Counted from the first letter of the stretch, positions 7,527 to 16,224 are shown. The stretch: DNA of 64,000 nucleotides from Phytohabitans sp036906915 (GCF_036906915.1 NZ_JBAKHX010000022.1:1-64000), one strand, 5' to 3'. Translations and numbers: made by a program. Notes: a model not told the origin generated them from the sequence alone.

Positions 7527-8217
7527 GCCCGGCGCGGGCGATTTCTACCGGGTCAACCGCGGCGGCGGCCTCTTCAGCGAGGCCATCAGCCAGCGGCTCG
7601 GCGCGCGGTTCGCGGTGGCGGCAGAACGCCTCGGGATCGCGCCTACGGCGCTCACCCTCGCCAACCTGGTGCTCGGTCTCGCGACCTCGATCGCCGTGGT
7701 CGTCCTCGCCGAGCCGGTCGCTGATGATCGGGTACCGGGATGGCTCGTCGGCCTGATCGCTCTGGTGGGCTGGCAGGTGGCGTACGCGCTGGACTGCGCC
7801 GACGGCCAACTGGCCCGGGTCACCGGGCGCACCAGCCCGGCGGGCGCCAGGGTCGACGTCCTGTGTGACGTGGCGGCCCAGATCGCCCTGGTCACCGCGG
7901 TGTCCGCCACCGCCGTGGCGCAGCGGCCGTCGACGCCGGCGTGGCTGGTGTCCGCGTTCGCCGGCACCTGGATGGTCAACCTGGTCACCTCGGTCATGCA
8001 GGCCGGCCCGAACGCCGAGAGCATGGTGCCGTCCCGCTCGCTGCCCGTGCGGGTGGTGAAGCTGATCCGGGACTACGGTGCTGTGATCTTCGTGGCGGCC
8101 GTCGTGCTGCTCGTGGCGCCGGCCTGGTCGGTGTGGCTGATCGCCGCGTTCCCCCTGGTCAACGGGGGGTTCCTGCTGGCGAGCATCGGGTTCTCCGCTC
8201 GGAAGGCCCTGCGCTAA
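7504..8217 (+). CDS. CDP-alcohol phosphotransferase family membrane protein
   Basis: A 237-residue integral membrane enzyme that displaces CMP from a CDP-linked substrate with an alcohol. The signature is complete: D97, D100, G101, A104, R105, G114, D118 and D122 fit the family pattern exactly. Several hydrophobic segments surround it (about residues 50-70, 78-97, 120-136, 140-165, 185-225). It overlaps the dehydrogenase by 23 bases and ends convergently with a glycosyltransferase (4-base overlap). Given its neighbours, I infer that it uses CDP-sn-1-glycerol or a similar CDP-polyol, and transfers the polyol phosphate to a lipid or polymer acceptor; the acceptor is unknown. Confidence 0.88.
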   Translation: MQSATVTRPGAGDFYRVNRGGGLFSEAISQRLGARFAVAAERLGIAPTALTLANLVLGLATSIAVVVLAEPVADDRVPGWLVGLIALVGWQVAYALDCADGQLARVTGRTSPAGARVDVLCDVAAQIALVTAVSATAVAQRPSTPAWLVSAFAGTWMVNLVTSVMQAGPNAESMVPSRSLPVRVVKLIRDYGAVIFVAAVVLLVAPAWSVWLIAAFPLVNGGFLLASIGFSARKALR

Positions 8218-9383
8218 CGGATCTGCGCCTGGGCGGGGCGCATGTCCGCGTACACGTCGATCAGACGGCGGATGAGCACGTCGGGGTGGAAGATGCGCTC
8301 GTAGCGTGAGCGGGCCGCCGGCGCTAGCGTGCCGGCGCCCGCACGCGCCGCCGGCAGCGCGGCGGCCAGCGCGCTCGCCTCGGCGGGCACCACCCAGCCG
8401 GCGTCGCCGACCAGGTAGGGGATGCCGCCGAGCGCGGTGCCGAGCACCGGCCGGCCGGACGACAGCGCCTCGAGCACCACCGTCGGGAGCACGTCGTGCC
8501 AGGTCGAGGTGGCCAGCACCACGGCCGTGGAGCGCATGGCCGCGCGAACGCCGTCGCGATCGAGGGAGCCGAGGAACTCCACGTCGGTGCGCGCGGCGGC
8601 AGCCGCCTCGACCAGGGGGCGCAGCTCGCCGTCACCGGCGATCCGCAGCGGACCGAGCGCCCCGTCCGGGTGCCGCTGCCACGCGTCGAGCAGGAGGCCG
8701 ACGCCTTTTTCCGGGGAGAGCCGGCCGAGGAAGAGGAACCCGTCGCCCAGCGCCGCCGGCGCGCCCGGATCGGGTATCCCGTTGGGCTTCACGACGATCC
8801 GGTCGGCCGGGATGCCATAGTCGCGCAGGTGCTCGGCGATGGCCTCGGTGAGCGCGATGTACCGGTCGACCGAGCGCCAGGTGGGCCGGTGCACGGCGAG
8901 CGTGGTCGCCATCAGAGCGCTCTGCACCCGCGACCCGCGATAGCACTTGTGCACCACGGCCGGGATGCCGACGAAGCGGCCCCGGCAGTCCTGGCAGATG
9001 CCGCCGTCCCGGAAGTACAGCCCGGAGGAGCACACCTGGCGGTAGTTGTGGACGGTCTGCACGACCGGCACGCCGAACCGGTGGGCGGTGCGCACCACCC
9101 AGGGCGACAGCAGGGGATAGGGATTGTGCAGGTGCAGCACGTCTGGCTGCTCCAGCCGGAGCAGCTCGGCGAGGTCGCGCTGGGCGGCCGGCGCGTAGAT
9201 CGGCGAGATCGGCAGCAGGGCCTTGCCGGTCACCGGCAGGCTGGCGATCGCGTCGGAGCTGCGCAGGAACGGCACCACCGTCACGCCCGCCGCGGCCAGC
9301 TGGCCGATCTCCTGATCGACGATGATGTTTTCCCCCGAGGGCTGCGCCTCGCGGTAGCGGTTGTGCGCGACCACCACTTTCAC
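8214..9383 (-). CDS. Glycosyltransferase family 4 (GT-B)
   Basis: A 389-residue GT-B glycosyltransferase that transfers a sugar from a nucleotide donor to a cell-envelope or natural-product acceptor. The N-terminal half begins with KVVVAHNRY and contains a four-Cys loop (CSSGLYF and GICQDCRG), typical of a subgroup of GT4 enzymes. The C-terminal half carries FLGRLSPEKGVGLLLDAW, a donor-binding signature, and the E-x7-E-like segment around LPTVVLEALSSGRPVLG. The GTG start has TAGCGT eight bases upstream and fits a leaderless mRNA. It is convergent with the CDP-alcohol operon and divergent from the Fpg gene by only 25 bases. Confidence 0.88.
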   Translation of the reverse strand: MKVVVAHNRYREAQPSGENIIVDQEIGQLAAAGVTVVPFLRSSDAIASLPVTGKALLPISPIYAPAAQRDLAELLRLEQPDVLHLHNPYPLLSPWVVRTAHRFGVPVVQTVHNYRQVCSSGLYFRDGGICQDCRGRFVGIPAVVHKCYRGSRVQSALMATTLAVHRPTWRSVDRYIALTEAIAEHLRDYGIPADRIVVKPNGIPDPGAPAALGDGFLFLGRLSPEKGVGLLLDAWQRHPDGALGPLRIAGDGELRPLVEAAAAARTDVEFLGSLDRDGVRAAMRSTAVVLATSTWHDVLPTVVLEALSSGRPVLGTALGGIPYLVGDAGWVVPAEASALAAALPAARAGAGTLAPAARSRYERIFHPDVLIRRLIDVYADMRPAQAQIR

Positions 9384-9391
9384 GGTGTACG

Positions 9392-9401
9392 ACGCTACCG
9401 T
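9392..9401. promoter_or_regulatory. Overlapping divergent -10 elements (glycosyltransferase / Fpg)
   Basis: On the plus strand TACCGT (9396-9401) lies seven bases before the Fpg GTG; on the minus strand TAGCGT (9397-9392) lies eight bases before the glycosyltransferase GTG. The two boxes share two base pairs, so RNA polymerase could not open both at once. No Shine-Dalgarno sequence precedes either gene. Confidence 0.5.
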
Positions 9402-9408
9402 TAACGGC

Positions 9409-10269
9409 GTGCCCGAGTTGCCCGAGGTGGAGGCGCTCGCCGCGTATCTGCGCGAGCGGGCCGCTGGCCGGCGCGTCGACCGCATGGAGATCTCCGCGAT
9501 CAGCGCACTGAAGACGTACGATCCACCCCCGTCCGCCGTGTCCGGGCGGGATATCACCGGGGCTGCGCGCCACGGCAAGTTCCTCGACGTGATCATTGAC
9601 GGCGGCCTGCACCTCGTCGTCCACCTGGCCCGGGCGGGCTGGCTGCACTACCGCGACGCGTTTCCCGGAACGGCGCCGCTCAAGCCCGGTAAGGGCCCGA
9701 TCGCGCTCCGCGTCCGGCTCGACGACGGCTCCGGCTTCGACCTGACCGAGGCGGGCACGCAGAAGAGCCTGGCCGCGTACCTGGTGACGGATCCGGTCCA
9801 GGTGCCCGGCGTGGGAAGGCTCGGGCCGGACGCGCTGGCGGTCGACCTGGCCGGCTTCGACGAGCGCATCCGTGGCCGGCGGGGCCAGGTCAAGGGCGTG
9901 CTGACCAGCCAGGAGGTGCTGGCCGGGGTCGGCAACGCGTACTCGGACGAAATCCTCCACGTGGCCAAGCTGTCACCGTTCGCGATCACCAGCCGGCTCA
10001 CCGAAGAGCAGATGGAGCGGCTCTACGCGGCCACCCGGGAGGTGCTGACCGACGCGGTGACCCGCTCGGTCGGGCAGCGAGCCGCCGAGTTGAAGGGAGA
10101 GAAGCGGTCGGGCCTGCGGGTACACGCCCGCACGGGACTACCGTGCCCGGTGTGCGGCGATACCGTCCGCGAGGTGTCCTTCGCCGACTCCAGCCTCCAG
10201 TACTGCCCCACGTGCCAGACCGGAGGCAAGCCGCTCGCTGACCGCCGGCTGTCGCGCCTTGTGCGCTGA
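9409..10269 (+). CDS. Fpg/Nei family DNA glycosylase
   Basis: A 286-residue base-excision repair glycosylase/AP lyase for oxidised bases. The mature N-terminus is the catalytic PELPEVE, with Pro2 as nucleophile and Glu3; K57 (RHGKFL) is the conserved lysine; a helix-two-turn-helix region follows (GVGNAYSDEIL); and the C-terminal zinc finger has CPVCGD and CPTCQTGG. The GTG start is fixed by the need for Pro at position 2. Whether it prefers 8-oxoguanine (Fpg) or oxidised pyrimidines (Nei) is not certain; the divergent N-domain resembles the second Fpg/Nei paralogue of actinobacteria. Confidence 0.93.
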   Translation: MPELPEVEALAAYLRERAAGRRVDRMEISAISALKTYDPPPSAVSGRDITGAARHGKFLDVIIDGGLHLVVHLARAGWLHYRDAFPGTAPLKPGKGPIALRVRLDDGSGFDLTEAGTQKSLAAYLVTDPVQVPGVGRLGPDALAVDLAGFDERIRGRRGQVKGVLTSQEVLAGVGNAYSDEILHVAKLSPFAITSRLTEEQMERLYAATREVLTDAVTRSVGQRAAELKGEKRSGLRVHARTGLPCPVCGDTVREVSFADSSLQYCPTCQTGGKPLADRRLSRLVR

Positions 10270-10346
10270 GTGAGCTTGGGTGAACTCTCGCCTTCAGGCT
10301 CGTGAACCCGACGCGTCACGGACCTTCCTCGCACACCATTCGTCGG

Positions 10347-10352
10347 TATAGT
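10347..10352 (+). promoter_or_regulatory. Candidate -10 element TATAGT upstream of sugar transferase gene
   Basis: TATAGT is the best -10 match in the 235-base gap before the sugar-transferase gene. It would give a leader of about 145 bases, which holds two small hairpins (CCCGG/CCGGG and TCGCC/GGCGA). The -35 region is weak. Confidence 0.35.
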
Positions 10353-10504
10353 GGCCCGGTCGCCGATCCCGGTCGATCCGGGCGGGGCGTATTGTCCCTC
10401 GCGTCGCCGATCTGGCGAGGTGGCCGTGGGAGACTGATGCGGTGGTCAGTCCAGAGCCTGACGGCAGATGGGCGGCGCGTGGAAAGCGGGAGGACGTAGG
10501 TGAG

Positions 10505-12061
10505 GTGACGACAAGCCTCCAGCGCCCGGTAACCAACACCAGCCGGAGCAGTACCGTGCGCCACGTCGACAGCTTCGAGATTCAGGCGCCGACGCCGCCG
10601 TCGCACAATGGCGTGCCGCGGTCCGCGTGGACACGCGCCAGCCGCCGGGCTTCGCGCTGGCACCGGCCGTACACGGTCGCGCTGCTACTGCTCGACTACG
10701 GCGCCGCCGCGCTCGCCAGCCTGATCTCCATCATCGCCTACGACCAGGCGGCCGCCGGCTTCCAGGACGCTGACGAGGCATGGTTCAAGACGGTCGCGTA
10801 CATCCTCCTTCCGGTCGGCTGGATCGCCATTCTCTGGGCCACCGGCGCGTACGACCGCCGTTACCTCGGTCTCGGCACCGATGAGTTCAAACGCGTGATG
10901 CGGGCATCGGTGACGGTCGCCGCGAGCGTGTCGTTCCTGGCGTTCGCCACCAAGACCGACCTTTCCCGGCTCACCGTGGCCACCGAGCTGGTCGGTGCGA
11001 CGCTCCTGATCCTTTTCGCGCGGTACCTCGCCCGGTTCGTGCTGCACGTCATGCGCAAGCGGGCCGGCCAGGCGGCGCACCGGATGGTGCTGATCGGCAC
11101 GCTGCCGGAGGCGCTCGAGGTGCACACCGCGGTCACCCGCAGCCCGGCCGCCGGGCTGATCCCTGTCGCCATCCACATCACCGACGGATACGCGGCGGCG
11201 CGCGGCATCGAGACGCCGGTGCCGGTGTACGCGGGCCGTGACGTGCTGTCCCTGGTGCGCGAGGTGGGCGCCGACACGATCGCCGTGTGCGGCTCGGCCA
11301 GCGCGGAGCCCGGCGAGCTGCGCCGGCTCGCCTGGCAGCTCGAAGGCACCGGCATCGACCTGGTCGTGGCGCCCCAGCTCACCGACATCGCCGGCCCGCG
11401 GGTGCACATCCGGCCCATCGAGGGCCTGCCGCTGCTGCACGTCGAAGAGCCGACGCTCTCCGGCCTCGGCTGGCTGGCGAAGAACCTCATGGACCGGGTC
11501 TTCGCATTCCTCGGCCTGATGCTGCTGACGCCGTTGTTTGCGGCGATCGCGCTGGCCATCAAGCTCTCCGACCAAGGGCCGGTCTTCTTCCGGCAGCCGC
11601 GCGTCGGCCACGAGGGCCGGACGTTCCGGGTGTGGAAGTTCCGGACGATGTACGTGGACGCCGAGGACCGGCTCGCCTCGCTCGTCGACCAGAACGAGTC
11701 CGACGGGATGCTGTTCAAGATCAAGGAAGACCCGCGCGTCTTCCCGGTGGGCCGGTTCCTGCGAGCCACCTCGCTCGACGAGCTGCCCCAGCTGATCAAC
11801 GTGCTCAAGGGCGAGATGTCGCTGGTCGGACCGCGTCCGCTGCCCGCCGACGACGGTGACTTCCTCGGTGATGTCCGGCGCCGGCTGCTGGTCCGCCCCG
11901 GCATCACGGGACTCTGGCAGGTCTCCGGCCGCTCGGACCTGTCCTGGGACGAGGCCGTCCGGCTCGACCTGTACTACGTGGACAACTGGTCGCTGGCGTA
12001 CGACCTGAGCATCCTGTGGCGCACGGTGGGCGTGGTGCTGGCGCGCAAGGGCGCCTACTGA
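10505..12061 (+). CDS. Polyprenyl-phosphate sugar-1-phosphate transferase (WbaP/CpsE type)
   Basis: A 518-residue initiating transferase that moves a hexose-1-phosphate from a UDP-sugar to polyprenyl phosphate, the first step in making an exopolysaccharide or wall glycopolymer. The N-terminal half has several membrane helices (about residues 45-170), followed by a Rossmann-like domain. The last 200 residues form the bacterial sugar transferase domain with VWKFRTM, LDELPQLINVL, SLVGPRP and RPGITGLWQVSGR. I chose the second GTG (MTTSLQ) because GGGAGG lies about 11 bases upstream; a GTG 63 bases earlier is possible. The sugar is unknown. Confidence 0.9.
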   Translation: MTTSLQRPVTNTSRSSTVRHVDSFEIQAPTPPSHNGVPRSAWTRASRRASRWHRPYTVALLLLDYGAAALASLISIIAYDQAAAGFQDADEAWFKTVAYILLPVGWIAILWATGAYDRRYLGLGTDEFKRVMRASVTVAASVSFLAFATKTDLSRLTVATELVGATLLILFARYLARFVLHVMRKRAGQAAHRMVLIGTLPEALEVHTAVTRSPAAGLIPVAIHITDGYAAARGIETPVPVYAGRDVLSLVREVGADTIAVCGSASAEPGELRRLAWQLEGTGIDLVVAPQLTDIAGPRVHIRPIEGLPLLHVEEPTLSGLGWLAKNLMDRVFAFLGLMLLTPLFAAIALAIKLSDQGPVFFRQPRVGHEGRTFRVWKFRTMYVDAEDRLASLVDQNESDGMLFKIKEDPRVFPVGRFLRATSLDELPQLINVLKGEMSLVGPRPLPADDGDFLGDVRRRLLVRPGITGLWQVSGRSDLSWDEAVRLDLYYVDNWSLAYDLSILWRTVGVVLARKGAY

Positions 12062-12101
12062 GTAGATCGGCCGCGCCTCGCGTGCGTGCGATGATCTGGG
12101 C

Positions 12102-13307
12102 GTGGGGACGGCGCTCGCGGTGCTCGCGCTCATCACCGCGCTCGTTGCCGCGGTCTGGGCGGTGTACCGGCTGCGCGCCCGCCGGGGCATCGCCACCGCC
12201 ACCCAGCGCGCCACCTACGGCGTCCTGCACACCGCCGGGCTCGCCGCCGACCCGCTGCGCACCGGGCTGACCCGCGCCAACGCCGCCAAGGCCATCCGCC
12301 ACCTGCGGGCTCTGGTCGGCGCGCAAGGCCTCGCGCTCACCGACCCAGACGAGATACTGGCACTCGACGGCCGCGGCGCTCACCACTCGGCACAGTTGCT
12401 GGCCGCGGCCCGCCGCGCCATCGCGCAGAACCGCTCTACCGTCCTCGGCCACGCTGAGCTGCCGTGCGACCGCGTCGACTGCCCGATCCGGGGTGCCGTG
12501 GTGGCGCCGCTGACCGGCCCGGACGGCACGGTGCCGGGCGCGCTCGTCGCCATCGCGCACGACCATCCGGCGCCCGGGCTCGTGCAGGCCACGCTGGAGA
12601 CCGCCCGGTGGGCGGGTGCGCAGCTCGCCCTGGCCGAGCTGGACTCGTCGCGGGAGCAGCTCGCCCGCGCCGAGGTCCGCGCGCTGCGGGCCCAGATCAG
12701 CCCGCACTTCGTGTACAACGCGTTGTCCGCCATCGCGTCTTTTGTCCGCACCGACCCGGAGCGCGCCCGCGAGCTGATCCTGGAGTTCGCCGAGTTCACC
12801 CGGTACTCGTTTCGGGCACACGGCGAGTTCACCACGCTGGCCGAGGAACTGCGGTCCATCGACCGGTACCTGACGATCGAGCGGGCACGCTTCGGCGACC
12901 GGCTCCAGGTGCGGCTCCAGATCGCCCCCGAGGTGCTGCCCGTCGGGCTGCCCTTCCTGTGCCTGCAGCCGCTCGTGGAGAACGCGGTCCGGCACGGACT
13001 GTCACGGAAGCCGGGCGTCGGTATGGTGAGCATCGAGGCCCGGGACGCCGGGGCGGAATGCCACATCACGGTCGAAGACGACGGTGTCGGGATGGATCCG
13101 GCGGTGCTCGTGGCCGGTGTCGCCGACGCGGCCTCCGACAACGGGGACGACTCCGGCCAGCACGTGGGGTTATCCAACGTCGATGAACGGTTACGGTCGG
13201 TGTTCGGCGACCAGTTCGGCCTGGTGGTTGAGACCGGTCTGGGGGCGGGTACGAGGGTGAGCATGCGGGTGCCGAAGTTCCACCCAGCGGTCAGGGCTCG
13301 GCTATGA
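12102..13307 (+). CDS. LytS/YpdA-type sensor histidine kinase
   Basis: A 401-residue kinase with one N-terminal membrane helix (residues 3-22), a GAF-like cytoplasmic region with two cysteines (PCDRVDC), and a HisKA_LytS/HATPase core. The phospho-acceptor histidine is H202 in QISPHFVYNAL; LQPLVENAVRHGL is the N box and EDDGVGM the G1 box. The stop overlaps the response regulator start by ATGA, so the pair is translationally coupled. In E. coli the related YpdAB and BtsSR systems sense pyruvate, and the symporter genes directly downstream make a carboxylate signal plausible here. Confidence 0.92.
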   Translation: MGTALAVLALITALVAAVWAVYRLRARRGIATATQRATYGVLHTAGLAADPLRTGLTRANAAKAIRHLRALVGAQGLALTDPDEILALDGRGAHHSAQLLAAARRAIAQNRSTVLGHAELPCDRVDCPIRGAVVAPLTGPDGTVPGALVAIAHDHPAPGLVQATLETARWAGAQLALAELDSSREQLARAEVRALRAQISPHFVYNALSAIASFVRTDPERARELILEFAEFTRYSFRAHGEFTTLAEELRSIDRYLTIERARFGDRLQVRLQIAPEVLPVGLPFLCLQPLVENAVRHGLSRKPGVGMVSIEARDAGAECHITVEDDGVGMDPAVLVAGVADAASDNGDDSGQHVGLSNVDERLRSVFGDQFGLVVETGLGAGTRVSMRVPKFHPAVRARL

Positions 13308-14059
13308 GTGCGTTTCTCCGTGTGCTCGCCGTCGATGACGAGCCACCCGCGCTCGACGAGCTGGCCTACCTGCTGCGTGCCGACCCGCGCGTGGGCAAGC
13401 TGCACACGGCGTCCGACGCCACCGACGCCCTGCGAGTGCTCCGCGACACCGACGTCGATGTCGTCTTCCTCGACATCCGCATGCCCGGCCTCGACGGGAT
13501 GGAGCTGGCGCGGGTGCTGCGGCGCTTCGCGCGCCCCCCAGCGATCGTCTTCGTCACCGCGTACGACGACGCGGCCGTCGACGCCTTCGACCTCGGCGTC
13601 ACCGACTATGTGCGCAAGCCCGTGCAGGCCGAGCGGATCGGCGAGTCGCTGCGCCGCGTGGTCAGCTCCCGCGTGGTCGCGACACACCCGGCCGCCGTTG
13701 CTCGGGCCGAGTCAGATCCGACGATCCCGGTCGAGCTGGCCGGCACCACCCGGATGCTGCCCCGCTCGGCGGTGCGGTGGGTGGAGGCCCAGGGCGACTA
13801 TGCCCGGCTGCACACCGCTGAAGGCTCACACCTGGTGCGGGTGCCGCTGGCGACGCTGGCCGAGCGCTGGGCGGATGCCGGATTCGTCCGCATCCACCGG
13901 TCGTACCTGGTGCAGTTGCGCCTGATCGCCGAGCTGCGGCTGGCCAACTCCGGGTACGTCGTCGTGGTCGACAGCACCGAGCTGCCCGTCTCGCGCCGGC
14001 ACACCCGCGAGCTGAAAGACAAGCTCGTCCGAGCCGCCAAGCAAGACTGGAACCGCTGA
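13304..14059 (+). CDS. LytTR-family response regulator
   Basis: A 251-residue regulator with an N-terminal receiver domain (acidic pair D11/D12, phospho-acceptor D57 in VFLDIRMPG, lysine in VRKPV) and a C-terminal LytTR DNA-binding domain (about residues 145-245; VRWVEAQGDYARLHT and RIHRSYLV). LytTR proteins bind imperfect direct repeats upstream of their targets. It is coupled to the LytS kinase by a 4-base overlap. The DUF485/symporter genes start 76 bases downstream and are the natural first target to test. Confidence 0.93.
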   Translation: MSAFLRVLAVDDEPPALDELAYLLRADPRVGKLHTASDATDALRVLRDTDVDVVFLDIRMPGLDGMELARVLRRFARPPAIVFVTAYDDAAVDAFDLGVTDYVRKPVQAERIGESLRRVVSSRVVATHPAAVARAESDPTIPVELAGTTRMLPRSAVRWVEAQGDYARLHTAEGSHLVRVPLATLAERWADAGFVRIHRSYLVQLRLIAELRLANSGYVVVVDSTELPVSRRHTRELKDKLVRAAKQDWNR

Positions 14060-14134
14060 CTCGAGTTATCCACAGGCCCTTTTGGTTATCCACAGGTGCT
14101 TGACATCGCGCGGTCCTCGGCGAGACTGCCCCGC

Positions 14135-14530
14135 ATGGAGCAATCCGCGGCGCCGACCACGCCGCCCGAGCGCACCCGCATCGTGCTCGCCGAGGTGGCG
14201 CGCCGAAATGGCGACCACGACCGGGCCCGCGCCGACCTGGCCGAGCAGACCCGGGTCGGCGACGCGCTGCTGCGCGGGCTCATGCGGGCGCAGCTGGCAC
14301 TCGCGCTGCGGCTCGCCGTGGTCGTCGGCATCGGGCTGGGCGCGCTGCCGCTGCTCTTCGCCGTCGCGCCCACGACCGGCACGGTCAAGTTTCTCGGCGT
14401 CAACCTGCCGTGGTTGCTGCTCGGCGTGGCATCGTTCCCGTTCCTGGTGGCGGTGGGCATCGCCTACGTCTACCTGGCCGAGCGGAACGAGCAGGACTTC
14501 ATCGCGGTGGTCCGGAGGCCGGAGCGCTGA
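14135..14530 (+). CDS. DUF485-like small membrane partner of symporter
   Basis: A 131-residue protein with a charged N-terminal half and two membrane helices (about residues 60-82 and 90-115), ending shortly after VYLAERNEQDF. The layout matches DUF485/YjcH proteins that accompany acetate permeases, although its N-terminal extension is longer than usual and the match is weaker than for the second copy in this window. The ATG (MEQSAA) is preferred over an upstream in-frame ATG. Its TGA overlaps the ATG of the symporter by one base. Confidence 0.75.
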   Translation: MEQSAAPTTPPERTRIVLAEVARRNGDHDRARADLAEQTRVGDALLRGLMRAQLALALRLAVVVGIGLGALPLLFAVAPTTGTVKFLGVNLPWLLLGVASFPFLVAVGIAYVYLAERNEQDFIAVVRRPER

Positions 14531-16197
14531 TGGACAACCCGTACATGGTGCCGGCCATCGTGGTGGTCACGCTGGCCACCGTCGCGATCGGCTTCTACGG
14601 GCTCCGGCTGGCTCGCACGACCTCCGACTTCCTGGTCGCCTCGCGCACCGTCAGCCCGACCTGGAACGCGGCCGCGATCGGCGGCGAGTACCTGTCCGCC
14701 GCGTCCTTCCTCGGCATTGCCGGGCTCATCCTCAAGTACGGCGTCGACGTGCTCTGGTACCCGGTGGGCTTCGCAGCCGGCTACCTGGCCCTGCTGTTGT
14801 TCGTGGCCGCGCCGCTGCGCCGGTCCGGCGCGTTCACGCTGCCCGACTTCTGTGAGGTGCGGCTGCACTCCCGCCGGCTGCGCAAGCTGGCCACCGCGTT
14901 CGTGGTGTTCATCGGCTGGCTGTACCTCGTGCCGCAGCTCCAGGGTGCTGGCCTGACGCTGACCACGGTCACCGGCGCGCCGTACTTCCTCGGTGCGCTG
15001 CTGGTCGGCGCCGTGGTCACCGCCAATGTCGCCCTCGGCGGCATGCGGGCGATCACCTTCGTGCAGGCTTTCCAGTACTGGCTGAAGCTCACCGCCCTCG
15101 CCGTGCCCGCGATGTTCTTGCTGTTGCACTGGCAGGCCGACGGCCGGCCGGCCGTAGCCGCGGCCGACGGCCTCACATTTCCCCGCGACACCGTGGTCGT
15201 CGTCGAGGATCGCGCGGTACTCACGCTGCCCGACGGGTCCAGCCGCGAGGTGGCGCCGGGCGAGGAGCTGTCGTTTCGCTCGGGCGACCCGGTGCCCAGC
15301 GTGTCCGGTGTGGACGCGTCGAACGGACTCGACTGGCTATTGCCCGGCGACGAGAGCGGCGACCGCGGCCTGTTCGCCACATACAGCCTGATCCTGGCCA
15401 CGTTCCTCGGCACGATGGGACTGCCGCACGTGCTCGTGCGCTTCTACACCAACCCGGACGGCAGCGCGGCGCGCCGCACCACACTGATCGTGCTGGCGCT
15501 GGTGGGGCTTTTCTACCTGTTACCCACGCTGTACGGGGTGCTCGGCCGGGTCTACACACCACAGTTGCTGCTCACCGGGCAGACCGACGCCGTGGTGCTG
15601 CTGTTGCCCGGCGAGGCGGTCGGCAACGGCGTACTCGGCCAGTTGCTCGCCGCGCTGGTGGCCGCCGGTGCGTTCGCGGCGTTCCTGTCGTCCAGCTCCG
15701 GCCTGCTCACCAGCGTTGCCGGGGTCATCTCTACCGACGTGCTCGCGCACGCCAGCGACCGCGGGCCGGGCCAGCGCGGCTCGGTGCGTGACTTCCGGGT
15801 CGCCGCCCTGGTCGCCGGGATCGTGCCGGTCGCCCTCGCGCTCAACGTCGCCAGCCTGGACGTGTCGCAGGTCGTCGGGCTGGCGTTCGCGGTGGCTGCG
15901 TCGAGCTTCTGCCCGCTGCTGGTGCTGGGCATCTGGTGGCGCGGCCTCACCGATGCCGGCGCCGCGGCCGGCGTGCTCGCAGGCGGAGGCGCGGCCGTCG
16001 GCGCGGTCCTGATGACGGTGGTCGGGCCGCCCATGTCGGGCTGGCCCGCGACGCTCGTCGCCCAGCCGGCAGCGTGGACGGTGCCGCTCGCGTTCGCCGT
16101 GATGGTGGTGGTGTCGATGGCGACCCGCCGCCGCACCCCGGCCGACGTCAGCACCACCATGCTCCGCCTCCACGCCCCCGAAAGCCTTCGTCTCTGA
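14530..16197 (+). CDS. Sodium:solute symporter (ActP-like), first copy
   Basis: A 555-residue SSS-family transporter with about 13 membrane helices. The family marks are the N-terminal DFLVASRTV, GEYLSAASFLGIAGL and the IISTDVLAHA region. It probably imports a short-chain monocarboxylate such as acetate or pyruvate together with Na+. Between two helices (about residues 203-280) it has an extra hydrophilic stretch of roughly 75 residues rich in Asp, Val and Gly that is shorter and different in the second copy. It is translationally coupled to the DUF485-like gene and lies downstream of the LytS/LytTR pair. Confidence 0.88.
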   Translation: MDNPYMVPAIVVVTLATVAIGFYGLRLARTTSDFLVASRTVSPTWNAAAIGGEYLSAASFLGIAGLILKYGVDVLWYPVGFAAGYLALLLFVAAPLRRSGAFTLPDFCEVRLHSRRLRKLATAFVVFIGWLYLVPQLQGAGLTLTTVTGAPYFLGALLVGAVVTANVALGGMRAITFVQAFQYWLKLTALAVPAMFLLLHWQADGRPAVAAADGLTFPRDTVVVVEDRAVLTLPDGSSREVAPGEELSFRSGDPVPSVSGVDASNGLDWLLPGDESGDRGLFATYSLILATFLGTMGLPHVLVRFYTNPDGSAARRTTLIVLALVGLFYLLPTLYGVLGRVYTPQLLLTGQTDAVVLLLPGEAVGNGVLGQLLAALVAAGAFAAFLSSSSGLLTSVAGVISTDVLAHASDRGPGQRGSVRDFRVAALVAGIVPVALALNVASLDVSQVVGLAFAVAASSFCPLLVLGIWWRGLTDAGAAAGVLAGGGAAVGAVLMTVVGPPMSGWPATLVAQPAAWTVPLAFAVMVVVSMATRRRTPADVSTTMLRLHAPESLRL

Positions 16198-16212
16198 ATC
16201 GGCGTGAGGCTC

Positions 16213-16218
16213 TACGGT
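16213..16218 (+). promoter_or_regulatory. Candidate -10 element TACGGT for ABC exporter operon
   Basis: TACGGT stands six bases before the GTG at 16225 with no ribosome-binding site, fitting a leaderless transcript and deciding the start of the ATPase gene. Confidence 0.45.
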
Positions 16219-16224
16219 CGAGGG

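Noticed and set aside
5743..8217. Phosphonate biosynthesis cluster
   Set aside because: NTP transferase, alcohol dehydrogenase and CDP-alcohol transferase also occur in phosphonate clusters, but no PEP mutase or phosphonopyruvate decarboxylase is in the window and the dehydrogenase carries G1PDH-type motifs.
10442..10504. Longer N-terminus for the WbaP-type transferase
   Set aside because: The earlier GTG has no ribosome-binding site or -10 box at the right distance, while GGGAGG precedes the GTG at 10505.
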